From CALFVT01 sp039989855 (GTDB lineage Bacteria > Pseudomonadota > Alphaproteobacteria > Caulobacterales > Maricaulaceae), in assembly GCA_039989855.1 (NCBI GenBank), contig JBDXGZ010000023.1:124001-188000 (forward strand): a DNA stretch of 64,000 bases, read 5' to 3'. Each line of letters opens with the position of its first letter. The stretch's first letter is position 1. Shown here one piece after another: positions 24,345 to 33,500 of the stretch. The notes under the pieces were generated by a model. It was not told where the DNA came from and made no database searches. It worked only from the letters and a program-made list of their open reading frames with translations. Both the position numbers and the translations under genes were made by a program.

Positions 24345-26846
24345 TTAATTAATCCTCGCCCTAAAGCTCAAAGAAAAATTGGGCGTTGGCGACCCCGCAC
24401 TTAAAGCTCCCTTTGGATTTAAACAAATGAACTTAACATCGTCACGATATGTTGCGTCGGGCGTGAGGGCTGAACAATCATCAAAATCATCTGGCGCACT
24501 CGCTCCAAAGCCAAACCGAACGTCAGTCGTGTAATCGAAGGTCAAGCCAGTTCCAGAAGACTGATCAATAGCGACAGGCGTTGTATTAGTGAAATTATCA
24601 GGCCCGCCAAAATCAATATCACCATTCCAAAACGAAATAGACGACGGCATATTATCAATTAACTCAATGCTGTCCGTATCAGTTGGCCCGTCACCTGTGT
24701 TATTGACCGTAATCGTATAAATGACATCATTTCCCGGAATAGCGTAAGCTGGCTGAGCTGTAGGTTCAAACATTGCAACAGTTTTGGCGGCGTCAAGAAC
24801 AGCGCTTGCTGCTGGACATGTGTAATCCGATGCAGAAATTGTGAAACTTCCTCGTCTATTCACAGGGTCGCTCATGACGATATTTAGATAGACAATTCCA
24901 TCAGACGGGAATGTAATAGACACGTCAAAATTTTCACCATCGCCACCAGGGTTAGAGGTTCTAGTTGTATACAGCCAATCGTTATTCCCAAGAAAGGCGC
25001 CAGACGTGTCCGTTAACCACCATGTGGTGAACTCATGCACATTTTCAGTTCTGATCGGTACATTAATAGAATCTCCTGGCGTGCCATCTAAGCGAATGGC
25101 TAAGCGCCATAATTCTGATTGTTGGCCCGCGGCTCCCGGCCTGTCCGTCACTAATTCTGATGTCATATCTGAATGTATGTCTGAGCCATTTAAAATTACA
25201 TCACTAGAGGAATAATATATACTCACCTCTCCCGTGGTTGCATTTCGAGTCATATATTGTTGCACATATGGATCATTGGTCGTGCCGTCACCAAACACAA
25301 CATCTGGCTCGGTTGGTAGAGGGTTTGTCAGGAAGCCTTCAGCCAGATGAGCTCCACAAGCCGTTGGGGTTAATGTAGGTCTTGGCGATGGTAAGGCGGG
25401 CTTAGGAACTAAAGACGTAGCCATATCAGGCGTCAAGGTTGAGCCCGACGGCGCTGTCCCATTTGCCGTCACGGAATTTGTAACGTCACCTGACATAACG
25501 TGGGCTCTAAACATGGCGGTAAAATTGATGGCAATCTTATCGCCTGCATCCAAAGTCCCAGACGTGCCATCAAGAAGGCCGTCACTCCCATCACCATCAT
25601 AAGCAGAATTAGACGAAGGAGCTGTTCCCGTATTTCCGCTATTGGCTGTCACTGTGGGGGCAATCGTCACACCGCCCGTTGTTACGGCCTCTGTAGAGGG
25701 TTCGAAAGCCGCTCCAAATATTGCCTCAAGATCATCGCTCAGTGTTGGATTGTTAATTGCGACATTCCCAGTGTTTTCTAACTCAATAGTAAAGGCTTGA
25801 GAAAATGACCCATCCGCCTGTAATGTACCCGTTGCACCTGTGGTTTTCGTTACAGTCAGTTCTACGGTGGCTACAGTGGCGTCCATAATTGTGTGAATAG
25901 CGGCTGTTGACGGCGTGGAACAATTTGGTCCTGATAAAACAGCCGCCGTAGAAGGCGTGACCTCATTATAAGTAATTTCAATCGTTTCATCACTTTCAAA
26001 AACATTATCTGGTAGAATAGTAATCGGCACAGGAAAGGTTGATGTCGCTGAAGCTCCGTCATAACTTCCAACTGGAATGGAAATTGAATTGGAAGATACA
26101 GTGTAATCTGTTCCAAGCGTCGCCGTTCCACCTGTGATAGAGAACTGTATCTCGAAAGCCGTAGGCACTTCACCGTTTATAACAAATTGCGGCAAGCCAG
26201 TCGTTGCTGTTTCGAGGGCGCTTGTATTTAGATTTTCAAATGTAACGATAGGAATGAGTTCAATATTAATATCGTCTAGGAAGTTACCATTAGAACCAGA
26301 ATTTGTAGAGCGAAACTGTAGTCGCTGGGTACCTGTTGGGCCTGTATAAACGGCCGAATCAGCGACGTTATCCCACAGATTATTTGTTTGATTATTACTA
26401 CCTACTCCCATCGGTGAGAGGGTGTTCGTAGATAATGTTTGATGCGTTGTCGCCCCATCTTGACTTATAACTTCATAGACGAGCGTTTGATCTGTTCCAC
26501 CTATCTCGCCTCGTGCCGAATGATAGAAATCCCAAGAAAGTATCTCATTTTGGACTAAACATATTTCTTGATAGAGACCGACTGGAGCACTTGGGTTTAA
26601 TTCGACGAGGTAATTTCCTTCTTGAGCATTTCTGCTTTGGAAACCGTCGGCCCAAGTTTCCATCTCTCCGTTTGTTGAAAACCAACCGGGATGCAAGGTG
26701 TCAGAATGTATTGAAAACGAACTTGGCATCGGGCCATCTTCAAAACTTGGGTTTTCGATCGTACGGTTCTGCGCTGAAGCCGTAGACGTAAAGACTAGAG
26801 ACCCTACAACAACCGAGATGCAAACTTTTACACCCCTTAGAGACAT
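24345..26846 (-). CDS. large exported DUF11/Calx-beta repeat protein
   Basis: An 833-residue secreted protein. The start at 26846 gives a signal peptide (hydrophobic core, cleavage after STASA near residue 26). An N-terminal jelly-roll-like module with NPSFEDGP and GNYLVELN covers about 27-190. A Calx-beta-like stretch follows (TGGTATLGTDYTVSS, then PDNVFESDETIEITY). Two DUF11-type modules lie at about 330-450 (ITIELENTGNV-like, here FTIELENTGNVAINNP) and 710-800 (IPGNDVIYTITVNNTGDG). There is no LPxTG, PEP-CTERM or transmembrane tail, so the way it is retained or released is unclear. Function is unknown; adhesion or surface coat are guesses. Confidence 0.75.
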   Translation of the reverse strand: MSLRGVKVCISVVVGSLVFTSTASAQNRTIENPSFEDGPMPSSFSIHSDTLHPGWFSTNGEMETWADGFQSRNAQEGNYLVELNPSAPVGLYQEICLVQNEILSWDFYHSARGEIGGTDQTLVYEVISQDGATTHQTLSTNTLSPMGVGSNNQTNNLWDNVADSAVYTGPTGTQRLQFRSTNSGSNGNFLDDINIELIPIVTFENLNTSALETATTGLPQFVINGEVPTAFEIQFSITGGTATLGTDYTVSSNSISIPVGSYDGASATSTFPVPITILPDNVFESDETIEITYNEVTPSTAAVLSGPNCSTPSTAAIHTIMDATVATVELTVTKTTGATGTLQADGSFSQAFTIELENTGNVAINNPTLSDDLEAIFGAAFEPSTEAVTTGGVTIAPTVTANSGNTGTAPSSNSAYDGDGSDGLLDGTSGTLDAGDKIAINFTAMFRAHVMSGDVTNSVTANGTAPSGSTLTPDMATSLVPKPALPSPRPTLTPTACGAHLAEGFLTNPLPTEPDVVFGDGTTNDPYVQQYMTRNATTGEVSIYYSSSDVILNGSDIHSDMTSELVTDRPGAAGQQSELWRLAIRLDGTPGDSINVPIRTENVHEFTTWWLTDTSGAFLGNNDWLYTTRTSNPGGDGENFDVSITFPSDGIVYLNIVMSDPVNRRGSFTISASDYTCPAASAVLDAAKTVAMFEPTAQPAYAIPGNDVIYTITVNNTGDGPTDTDSIELIDNMPSSISFWNGDIDFGGPDNFTNTTPVAIDQSSGTGLTFDYTTDVRFGFGASAPDDFDDCSALTPDATYRDDVKFICLNPKGALSAGSPTPNFSLSFRARIN

Positions 26847-27307
26847 GCTCCAAAATCGTAAAATCTGCCAAGCAATTAAGAGGTGCAATAAAAACGAAAC
26901 GTTCCTTTTTAGGAACTTTTCACTTTGTTTCCCGCACGCCTTTAGTTCCGTCCACACCACGGCACTATCCTATCCTCATTAATCTCAATGTGACAAATGT
27001 CATTTCAACCACAAAGGGTTAAAAGAGCGCAATTGCCCATTTTAAAAAATTTAGGTGATCCCCATCACCCCTTCATACCTATATCTTACTTTATGATACG
27101 GAGCTTTATTTTTTGTAAATTTTTACAATTAACAATAAGTAAGGCGACCTTTAAACGATTGGTTTTTAACCGTTTATTCAACAATAAGCAGCAATTTCTT
27201 AGACGTAGGCGTGTGAATACCGTGTTAGATACGCCACGTAATAAGCTTGCCCTATCTTAATTCACATTCTCTATTTTATTTTAAGAAATAGTCGCTATAT
27301 TAAACAG
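26847..27307. other. AT-rich intergenic region upstream of tmRNA and the DUF11 gene
   Basis: About 460 bases with no supported gene. Reading frames here lack ribosome sites and family features. TATATT at 27296-27301 is a plausible -10 for the tmRNA, about 10 bases upstream of its acceptor piece, but no good -35 is seen. GCTAGCTTGCTAGC at 27308-27321 is a palindromic doublet at the expected 5' end of the precursor. Confidence 0.5.
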
Positions 27308-27626
27308 GCTAGCTTGCTAGCTATGATGATAAAGGCGCTTGTAATAAGCGGACTGGACCCGGGGGCGGTACCCGGCGGCTCCACCATAAATACTCAGCCA
27401 CCTGAGTGTTTTTGATGGGGCCGAAATAGGATCGACAGACGTCTAAAGAGGTTAGCTTTCATTCGTATGGGTACCGTTAAATGCCCGTTTTTAGTAATTG
27501 CAAATGACAATTCTAATGAAGGGTTTGCTCTCGCAGCGTAAGCAGCGCGACAAATTCGCACTTTAACTCCTAGCCCCTCATAAGGCTAGGCGGGCTTCGG
27601 TGGGTAGCTGGCAACAGAAACCCACC
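27308..27626 (+). ncRNA. ssrA: two-piece (circularly permuted) tmRNA
   Basis: The acceptor piece comes first and ends in GGACCCGGGGGCGGTACCC...GGCTCCACCA, with CCA at 27384-27386. The coding piece begins with GGGGCCGAAATAGGATCG at 27417. GGGGCCG pairs with CGGCTCC to form the 7-bp acceptor stem, proving the permuted order; the approximately 30 bases between are removed in processing. The tag frame at 27500-27541 reads ANDNSNEGFALAA and stop, followed by pseudoknot-like stems (CCTAGCC/GGCTAGG, GGTGGGT/ACCCACC). It rescues stalled ribosomes and tags the product for ClpXP. Outer ends are approximate. Confidence 0.95.
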
Positions 27627-27629
27627 ACT

Positions 27630-28259
27630 TTATTCTTCAGAAAAATCGCCTTTAATTATATCGCTTGCTAAATCCATAGCCGTTGAACAAGCGCGATCAG
27701 TTTCGCCAAAGCGGCATGAATTTTTAAGCACGTCTAAAGCAACATCTGTATCTTTTTTTACGCCTTCACCATAAATCAAACTGACCGCATACATTGTGCA
27801 TCCCCAAGGATCGTCTAGCTCGCATGTTTTTTGAAAGGTAGGAGTATAACATATTGCAGCCTCAAGTCCCTGATCACGTTTCATTCCTGCTGCCATATTC
27901 GTGCATGATGAAGCCAACCCTAGTTGACAGGATTTAGCATATAAAGGGCGCGAATATTTTTCAGGGGATTCAACAATATTAAAATGATTGGCTAAACCGA
28001 AGCAATGATTTGAACTCCCTGTCAAACATTTAGAAAGACAGCTTTGTTGATTTCGTTCGCAATAATTCGTTTCATCATTGAACGAAATATCCGACTCTTG
28101 AATTAACTCAGATGGGCAGAGATTACTCAACTTGATTAGCTCTTTGTTATTATCTATTTCGTCAAAGACACTACTTTCTTGCTCTACACACCCAGATGTG
28201 AAGCTTAAAAGTGTAAATATGCAAGCTAATATTATGATTCTTATACTGCCTCGTAACAC
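27630..28259 (-). CDS. Cys-rich Sel1-like lipoprotein
   Basis: A 209-residue predicted lipoprotein. The signal peptide ends in LLSFTSGC with the lipobox Cys near residue 24. The mature part has about 13 further Cys and TPR/Sel1-like segments (AKSCQLGLASSCTNMA, TCELDDPWGCTMYAVSLIYGEGV, CRFGETDRACSTAMDLA) resembling the Cys-paired Sel1 repeats of Helicobacter Hcp proteins, in which disulfides join the helices. Such repeats usually mediate protein contacts in the envelope. A GTG start overlaps the P450 stop as TAGTG. Its tail comes within a few bases of the tmRNA 3' end, convergently. Confidence 0.72.
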   Translation of the reverse strand: MLRGSIRIIILACIFTLLSFTSGCVEQESSVFDEIDNNKELIKLSNLCPSELIQESDISFNDETNYCERNQQSCLSKCLTGSSNHCFGLANHFNIVESPEKYSRPLYAKSCQLGLASSCTNMAAGMKRDQGLEAAICYTPTFQKTCELDDPWGCTMYAVSLIYGEGVKKDTDVALDVLKNSCRFGETDRACSTAMDLASDIIKGDFSEE

Positions 28260-29638
28260 TATTTAAAAACCCGTTCCATCATCGCTTTTATTCCGCCTTC
28301 AGGCCGTAATGTCACAGTCATTTTCGGGCGGGGGTAGCAGTCTGGTGCGACGGTGATTTTATAGTCCCGAACAAGCGAGCCTAAAACCATCACAGCTTCC
28401 ATCAATGCGAAAGCCGCCCCGACACAAATGCGGGGGCCTGCGCCAAACGGCATAAAGGGTGCACCTTTGGCACGGAGCTCAGGCTTGCGGATAAAACGGT
28501 CTGGATCAAAAGCGAGTGGGTCATCCCAATAGGCTTCTTTGCGGTGCATGACGTAATTGGCGAGGATGACGATATCGCCGGGGTTAATCTCCCGCCCGCC
28601 AACCATCGCCGTTTCGCGGCATTGCCGTGCGAGCACAGGCGCAGGCGGGAACAGACGCATCGTCTCGTCGATCACAGCGCGCGTAAAGGGCAGCTTCGCC
28701 ATATCTTCAAAGCTCACGGTTTTGCCGCCAGTAACATCCATGACCTCCGCGCGGACGCGGTCTTGCACATTTGGGTCGCGGCCCAATAAATAAAGCGCCC
28801 ATGTCAGCGTTAGAGCCGTCGTTTCGTGCCCCGCAATAAAAAATCCGATGAGGTTATCGCGCTGTTCACGTAGGGTTAGCCCCTCACCTGTCTTTGGGTC
28901 TTTAGCGCCCACCAATAGCCCGACCAAATCATCCGTCTCGGGGCCGTCCCTACGGGTTTTTAAAAGGTCATCTGCTGCCGCTCGTAATCGCCGTACAGCC
29001 ATGAACCCGCGCGGCCCAACGGGGCGCGGGACATTCCCCGTCCACGGAATAAGGTCATCAGGGCGTATCGTACCTGCTGCGGTTACGACTCGCCGAGTCG
29101 CGACACGTAAGGTTTCGCGGTCAAGTCCTTGGGGGTCGCCCAATAACGCCTTGGCCAGCACATCAAATGTCACGTCGGCCATCGCCTCTGACAGCTCAAG
29201 CTCCCCTCCCGCGCCAAGTCTTTGCGTAAAGGCTTCGATCATATCATTCACATCAGGGGCAAGGTCGGCCATATGGCGGTGCTGAAACAAGGGCGCCACA
29301 GCGCGCCTTTGCTTGCGCCACTGGGCGTCATGCACAGACAATAACCCTTCGCGCGTGGCAGAGCCCATAATCCGTTGATCAAGAGGGGACTTCTTAAAGT
29401 CTTTAAAGTTCTTTGTTAAAACCTCTGCCATCGCAGCAGGATCACTTACAACATGCATTTGAACACCCAAAGACTTCACGGAGGCTATGGGTTGCGAATA
29501 GGTTAGAGGGCCAAACCCTTCAACGGGGTTGCGCATAAACTTCCAAGTCGCATAGGCAAAACTTTCGGTCCCCTTTAAAGGTTCAGCATGCGGCGGGTAA
29601 AATTTACCGCCCGTCTTTTCAAGTGTGGTATCAACCAT
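28259..29638 (-). CDS. cytochrome P450
   Basis: A 459-residue P450 monooxygenase. The oxygen-activating I helix is IAGHETTALT, the K-helix ExxR is ETMR, and the heme loop is FMPFGAGPRICVG, with the Cys thiolate ligand near residue 405. It has no membrane anchor, as usual in bacteria, and needs separate redox partners not found nearby. Arrangement resembles CYP102/CYP4-like bacterial fatty-acid hydroxylases, but the substrate cannot be read. The ATG at 29638 is chosen; a GTG at 29689 would add 17 residues and neither has a clear ribosome site. Confidence 0.92.
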   Translation of the reverse strand: MVDTTLEKTGGKFYPPHAEPLKGTESFAYATWKFMRNPVEGFGPLTYSQPIASVKSLGVQMHVVSDPAAMAEVLTKNFKDFKKSPLDQRIMGSATREGLLSVHDAQWRKQRRAVAPLFQHRHMADLAPDVNDMIEAFTQRLGAGGELELSEAMADVTFDVLAKALLGDPQGLDRETLRVATRRVVTAAGTIRPDDLIPWTGNVPRPVGPRGFMAVRRLRAAADDLLKTRRDGPETDDLVGLLVGAKDPKTGEGLTLREQRDNLIGFFIAGHETTALTLTWALYLLGRDPNVQDRVRAEVMDVTGGKTVSFEDMAKLPFTRAVIDETMRLFPPAPVLARQCRETAMVGGREINPGDIVILANYVMHRKEAYWDDPLAFDPDRFIRKPELRAKGAPFMPFGAGPRICVGAAFALMEAVMVLGSLVRDYKITVAPDCYPRPKMTVTLRPEGGIKAMMERVFK

Positions 29639-29759
29639 ATGAATGGTCTCGCACGAATTTGAGGCAAAGGTCGAGAGATAAAGCTCCACCGAGACAATTT
29701 TTCGTGTTCAAAGTCAAATCATAGGTTGACGCCGTGAGTTCATAATTTACCATGCCCAA

Positions 29760-30371
29760 ATGAGTCTGGATTTGATGAAATATGAAGACATGACACAACT
29801 TGCCCTTCGAGGCGTTGTGCGAGATGCGATACGCCGCGTGATACGCGAGGACGGTCTGCCAGGGGAGCATCACTTCTACATTACATTTTTAACGCGCTAC
29901 CCTGATGTTGTGATTGATCCGACATTGGCAGAAAAATATCCTGAAGAGATAACAATTGTTCTAGAGCATCAATTCTGGGAACTTTCAGCACATGATGAAT
30001 ATTTTGAAGTCACCCTAAAATTTGGCGGTGTTCCAAAATATACAAAGGTTCCCTATTTAGCGCTGACGCGATTCCACGATCCAAGCGTCGGGTTTGCTCT
30101 ACAATTTGATCGCCCTGAACACATGGACCTGAAGCCTGCGCCGATTAGTGAAATTTCTCCACGTCCAAAGCCTGTAACTAAATCCGTGGCTAAGCCCGAG
30201 AAATCAACGGCGAAAAAAACGCCTAATAAGAAAACAACTAAAAAAGCTAGTAAGGCTCAAAAAAGCGATGTTAACAACAACGCTGATAACAAAGACGGCC
30301 TTAACAGCGACACGCCACCATCTGGTGATGATAATGTCGTCAGCCTTGATAGTTTTCGCAAGAAAGAATAG
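29760..30371 (+). CDS. sspB: SspB-family ClpXP adaptor
   Basis: A 203-residue protein whose first 125 residues form the SspB fold (GVVRDAIRRVIREDGLPGEHHFYITF, then ITIVLEHQFWELSA and TKVPYLALTRFHDPS). SspB tethers ssrA-tagged proteins to ClpX for degradation. The remainder is a flexible Lys/Pro-rich linker ending in DDNVVSLDSFRKKE, the kind of short C-terminal motif that contacts ClpX. The alphaproteobacterial version fits. It is encoded about 2.1 kb from ssrA, whose tag it should recognise, and upstream of fumC. Confidence 0.9.
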   Translation: MSLDLMKYEDMTQLALRGVVRDAIRRVIREDGLPGEHHFYITFLTRYPDVVIDPTLAEKYPEEITIVLEHQFWELSAHDEYFEVTLKFGGVPKYTKVPYLALTRFHDPSVGFALQFDRPEHMDLKPAPISEISPRPKPVTKSVAKPEKSTAKKTPNKKTTKKASKAQKSDVNNNADNKDGLNSDTPPSGDDNVVSLDSFRKKE

Positions 30372-30509
30372 CGCGACTATTCTTCTACGTTCCTTTTGAT
30401 GCGTAAAATCCATAAGGCGTGACATAACATTTTTTTGCATTGCGATAATTTTTCAATGCAGTATTTATCATGTAAATTTTATATCGCATTTAGATAATGG
30501 ACCGTCATC

Positions 30510-31901
30510 ATGACCGACTTTCGTACTGAAACTGACAGCTTTGGGCCTCTCAAAGTCCCGTCTAACAAATATTACGGCGCACAAACGGCGCGGAGCCTTA
30601 TCAATTTCCCAATCGGAATTGAGACCATGCCGCCGTCCCTTATCCGCGCGCTGGGCATCATTAAAATGAGTGCCGCACAAAGTAATATGGAGCTTCAAAA
30701 TCTTGATAAGAAGCGCGGACGAGCGATTGTCAAAGCGGCCAAAATGGTCGCTGAAGGCAAGATGGACGATAATTTCCCCCTCTCCGTATGGCAGACAGGC
30801 TCTGGCACACAGTCCAATATGAATTCCAACGAAGTGATCTCTAACCTCGCCATTGAAATCCTTGGCGGCGAGATTGGCTCTAAAGACCCTGTTCACCCGA
30901 ACGACCACGTCAACCGCAGCCAAAGCTCCAACGATACCTTCCCAACCGCGATGCACATTGCCGCCGCTGAGGAAATCATGCATCACCTGCTACCGAACCT
31001 ACGGTTCCTTCACAATGCGCTGAACGATAAGGCGCAGGAATTTAAATCCATCATCAAGATTGGCCGCACCCATACCCAAGACGCGACGCCCGTAACACTG
31101 GGCCAAGAGTTTTCAGGCTACGCCAAACAGGTCGAGCTTGGCATTAAGCGCGTCGAAGCAGGTCTCAAAGAACTCCTCCCCCTCGCCCAAGGCGGCACAG
31201 CCGTTGGCACGGGCCTGAACGCCAAGCCAAAATTCGCCAAGACTTTCGCGTCCTATGTGGCGGCTTACACAAAGATGCCGTTTAAAACCGCACCGAATAA
31301 ATTCGAAGCCCTTGCCGCACACGACGCCTATGTCTCCGCCCACGGCGCGATTAACACTGTCGCTATGAGCCTGTTTAAAATCGCCAATGACATTCGCTTC
31401 CTTGGCTCTGGCCCGCGCTCTGGCCTCGGGGAGCTGTCCCTTCCCGCCAATGAGCCTGGCTCATCCATCATGCCGGGCAAAGTCAACCCAACCCAGTGCG
31501 AAGCTCTGACAATGGTATGTACACAAGTGATGGGCAATAACACCACCATCAGCATGGCAGGCTCACAAGGCCATTTCGAACTGAACGTCTATAAGCCTGT
31601 CATGGCTTATAATATGCTACAGTCGATCCAAATTCTCGGTGATAGCGCCAAAGCGTTCACGGAAAAATGCGTCGTCGGCATTGAAGCTAATCAAGACCGT
31701 ATCGATGACTTACTGAACCGCTCACTGATGCTCGTTACCGCCCTCGCGCCAACCATCGGCTATGACAATGCCACCAAAGTCGCCAAGACAGCTCATAAGA
31801 ACGGCACGACCCTTCGCGAAGAAGCCGTGGCGCTCGGCTTCGTCACAGAGGCTGAATTTGACAAAGCCGTCCAGCCGAAATTGATGATCAAGCCTCGGTA
31901 A
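30510..31901 (+). CDS. fumC: fumarate hydratase, class II
   Basis: A 463-residue class II fumarase converting fumarate to L-malate in the citric acid cycle, without an Fe-S cluster. TGSGTQSNMNSNEV, SQSSNDTFPTAMH, GRTHTQDATPVTLGQEFSGY and the signature GSSIMPGKVNPTQCEA are all present in order. Length matches E. coli FumC. The use of a cluster-free fumarase fits a genome with oxidative stress, though that is general. It starts a run with DUF4169 and ribbon-helix-helix genes, an arrangement often seen in Alphaproteobacteria. Confidence 0.97.
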   Translation: MTDFRTETDSFGPLKVPSNKYYGAQTARSLINFPIGIETMPPSLIRALGIIKMSAAQSNMELQNLDKKRGRAIVKAAKMVAEGKMDDNFPLSVWQTGSGTQSNMNSNEVISNLAIEILGGEIGSKDPVHPNDHVNRSQSSNDTFPTAMHIAAAEEIMHHLLPNLRFLHNALNDKAQEFKSIIKIGRTHTQDATPVTLGQEFSGYAKQVELGIKRVEAGLKELLPLAQGGTAVGTGLNAKPKFAKTFASYVAAYTKMPFKTAPNKFEALAAHDAYVSAHGAINTVAMSLFKIANDIRFLGSGPRSGLGELSLPANEPGSSIMPGKVNPTQCEALTMVCTQVMGNNTTISMAGSQGHFELNVYKPVMAYNMLQSIQILGDSAKAFTEKCVVGIEANQDRIDDLLNRSLMLVTALAPTIGYDNATKVAKTAHKNGTTLREEAVALGFVTEAEFDKAVQPKLMIKPR

Positions 31902-31904
31902 TAA

Positions 31905-32105
31905 ATGAGCGATAATGTCATAAAATTCGGCAAAGCCAAAAAAAACCTCGCGCGTCATCAGCGCGAGGCGCAGGCGGCGGAGAACCGAATTAAATATGGG
32001 CGCACCAAGGCGGAAAAATTAAAGCAAGACAGCGAAGCCGCTAAAGACGCCCGAAAAATCGACGGCCATAAATTATCAAAACCGAATAAGGACGACGAGA
32101 CGTGA
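31905..32105 (+). CDS. DUF4169 family protein
   Basis: A 66-residue very polar protein, MSDNVIKFGKAKKNLAR then a long charged helix rich in Lys, Glu and Ala ending in KPNKDDET. This is the DUF4169 pattern; members are found next to fumC and a ribbon-helix-helix gene in many Alphaproteobacteria and have no known function. It begins 3 bases after the fumC stop and its TGA overlaps the next start, so it is cotranslated. Confidence 0.85.
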   Translation: MSDNVIKFGKAKKNLARHQREAQAAENRIKYGRTKAEKLKQDSEAAKDARKIDGHKLSKPNKDDET

Positions 32106-32365
32106 GCCTGATTAAACGCTCACTCTCGATCTACGGCCACCAAACCTCCCTCGCTATAGAAGCTCAATATTGGACGGTGATAGATTTTATCGCCGCACGA
32201 GATGAGGTCTCCGTCTCCGCCCTAATTAAAACCCTTGATGATGAGCGCATAGCGCAAAAATATGGTCGTGGCCTTGCCGCATATATTCGGGTCTGGGCCA
32301 TTAACCTCATCATCCATGATGACGCGGTGAGAGACCACCTCCAGACAGTGCTTGCACAAAATTAG
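32102..32365 (+). CDS. ribbon-helix-helix domain protein
   Basis: An 87-residue protein starting at a GTG that overlaps the DUF4169 stop (GTGA). The N-terminal segment LIKRSLSIYGHQTSLAIEAQYWTVIDFIAARDEVSVSALIKTLD matches the RHH_4-type domain, with the beta strand RSLSI followed by two helices; LRVW-like IRVWAI is at the C terminus. RHH proteins usually bind DNA as dimers, but no target has been shown for this group. It ends the fumC transcript. Confidence 0.85.
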   Translation: MSLIKRSLSIYGHQTSLAIEAQYWTVIDFIAARDEVSVSALIKTLDDERIAQKYGRGLAAYIRVWAINLIIHDDAVRDHLQTVLAQN

Positions 32366-32505
32366 CGCAAACCGCAGTTCTTCCAGTCGTATTTCAAAGC
32401 ACGCTTAATAAGCTCCCTCAGTTCCGCATAGCTCTATTTCGATGTTAAAGGTTCTACAGCCATAGAAACCGTCCATATTGCAATTAACACACGCAGGAGG
32501 TCACC

Positions 32506-32880
32506 ATGATTTTTAGAACTCGCAAACTCATTAAACCTGAAGATTTGAACGGACGTAACACCCTATTTGGCGGGCGGTTAATGTCGTGGATTGACGAAGA
32601 ATGCGCCGTCTATGCGGTATGCCAAATGAACACTCATAATATCGTCACGAAATATATTTCAGAGATGAATTTCGTCGCCCCTGCTTACCAAGGCGACATT
32701 ATCGAGATCGGCGTCGAGACCGTAAAAACAGGAAGAACCTCCCTCACTCTCCGCTGCGAAGTGCGCAATAAAGACAGTAAGCAAAGCATCATCACCATCG
32801 ACTCACTCGTCTTTGTCGCGGTCGATGAGAATGGGCGCCCTGCGGAATTTGAGCGCGAGAGTGAGAGCGTTGCGGCGTAA
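32506..32880 (+). CDS. acyl-CoA thioesterase, hotdog fold (YciA/BACH-like)
   Basis: A 124-residue single hotdog-domain thioesterase. GRNTLFGGRLMSWIDEECAV carries the N/D-G hotdog helix with the catalytic Asp, and MNFVAPAYQGDIIEIGVE and GRTSLTLRCEV follow as expected. The family hydrolyses acyl-CoA to free acid and CoA in the cytosol. The start at 32506 has AGGAGG 6 bases upstream. A fragment like its 3' end occurs again at 33501-33545. Confidence 0.9.
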   Translation: MIFRTRKLIKPEDLNGRNTLFGGRLMSWIDEECAVYAVCQMNTHNIVTKYISEMNFVAPAYQGDIIEIGVETVKTGRTSLTLRCEVRNKDSKQSIITIDSLVFVAVDENGRPAEFERESESVAA

Positions 32881-32882
32881 TA

Positions 32883-32925
32883 AATATCGCCGTAGGTCTC
32901 TATACTCTTAGAGGCCTGTGATATT
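32883..32925. terminator. hairpin between convergent genes, probable bidirectional terminator
   Basis: AATATC...TAGGTCTCTA and TAGAGGCC...GATATT pair imperfectly over about 17 bases around TACTCT. It lies between the thioesterase and slyD stops. The U tract is weak on both strands. Confidence 0.45.
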
Positions 32926-32932
32926 TCGCAGG

Positions 32933-33412
32933 CTAATCACATGACCCGCCGTGATGGTGGGCGTGACCATGAGCGATTTCTTCCGCCGTCGCCTCGCGTT
33001 TTTCTGTTATCTCAACATCATAGTGGAGCGACAGGCCTGCTAGTTCATGATTGGCATCCACATAGACCTCCTCGCCGTTAATTTCGGTCACACGAAAGAT
33101 GATCGGCCATCCCTCCCTTTCGCCGCCTTGGAACTTTAGGCCGACGACAACGTCCGTGCCTTCTGGAAACTTAGAGTGGGCGATCTTCATTTTAAGCGAC
33201 GGGTCAACCTCACCGTAAGCTTCACCCGCAGGGATCACGACGCTCTTGCTCTCCCCGACGCTCATGTCACTGACATGCCGTTCTAAGGCGGCCAGAATGC
33301 TCCCCGACCCTTGTAGAACAAGCATAGGATGCCCTGCATTGTCACGAGAGCTCCCCAAAACATTGCTAAATTGATCTTTCAAGGTGAAATGAAATCCAAT
33401 AATTTGTCGCAT
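32933..33412 (-). CDS. slyD: FKBP-type peptidyl-prolyl isomerase, SlyD-like
   Basis: A 159-residue SlyD-type FKBP with an inserted chaperone flap. LDPRHALAGL-like (here VDANHELAGLSLHYDVEI) is the FKBP core end, HVSDMSVGESKSVVIPAGEAYGEVDP opens the insert, and the tail HGHAHHHGG is a His-rich metal-binding end. SlyD speeds proline isomerisation and can deliver nickel. ATG at 33412 is preferred to 33421 because GGGA then lies 8 bases upstream. Confidence 0.9.
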   Translation of the reverse strand: MRQIIGFHFTLKDQFSNVLGSSRDNAGHPMLVLQGSGSILAALERHVSDMSVGESKSVVIPAGEAYGEVDPSLKMKIAHSKFPEGTDVVVGLKFQGGEREGWPIIFRVTEINGEEVYVDANHELAGLSLHYDVEITEKREATAEEIAHGHAHHHGGSCD

Positions 33413-33500
33413 AAAAAACATCCCGTGTGCGGTCTTTCGAACGGAACGTTAGCTTATATTTCTATGATTAGCATTAGAATATTTGGGTGTTTTATGGCTC

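Noticed and set aside
26997..27260. 87-codon frame before the tmRNA
   Set aside because: AT-rich, no ribosome site, no recognisable domain.
28259..29689. long GTG form of the P450
   Set aside because: The extra 17 residues are not like a P450 N terminus; ATG at 29638 is the more likely start.
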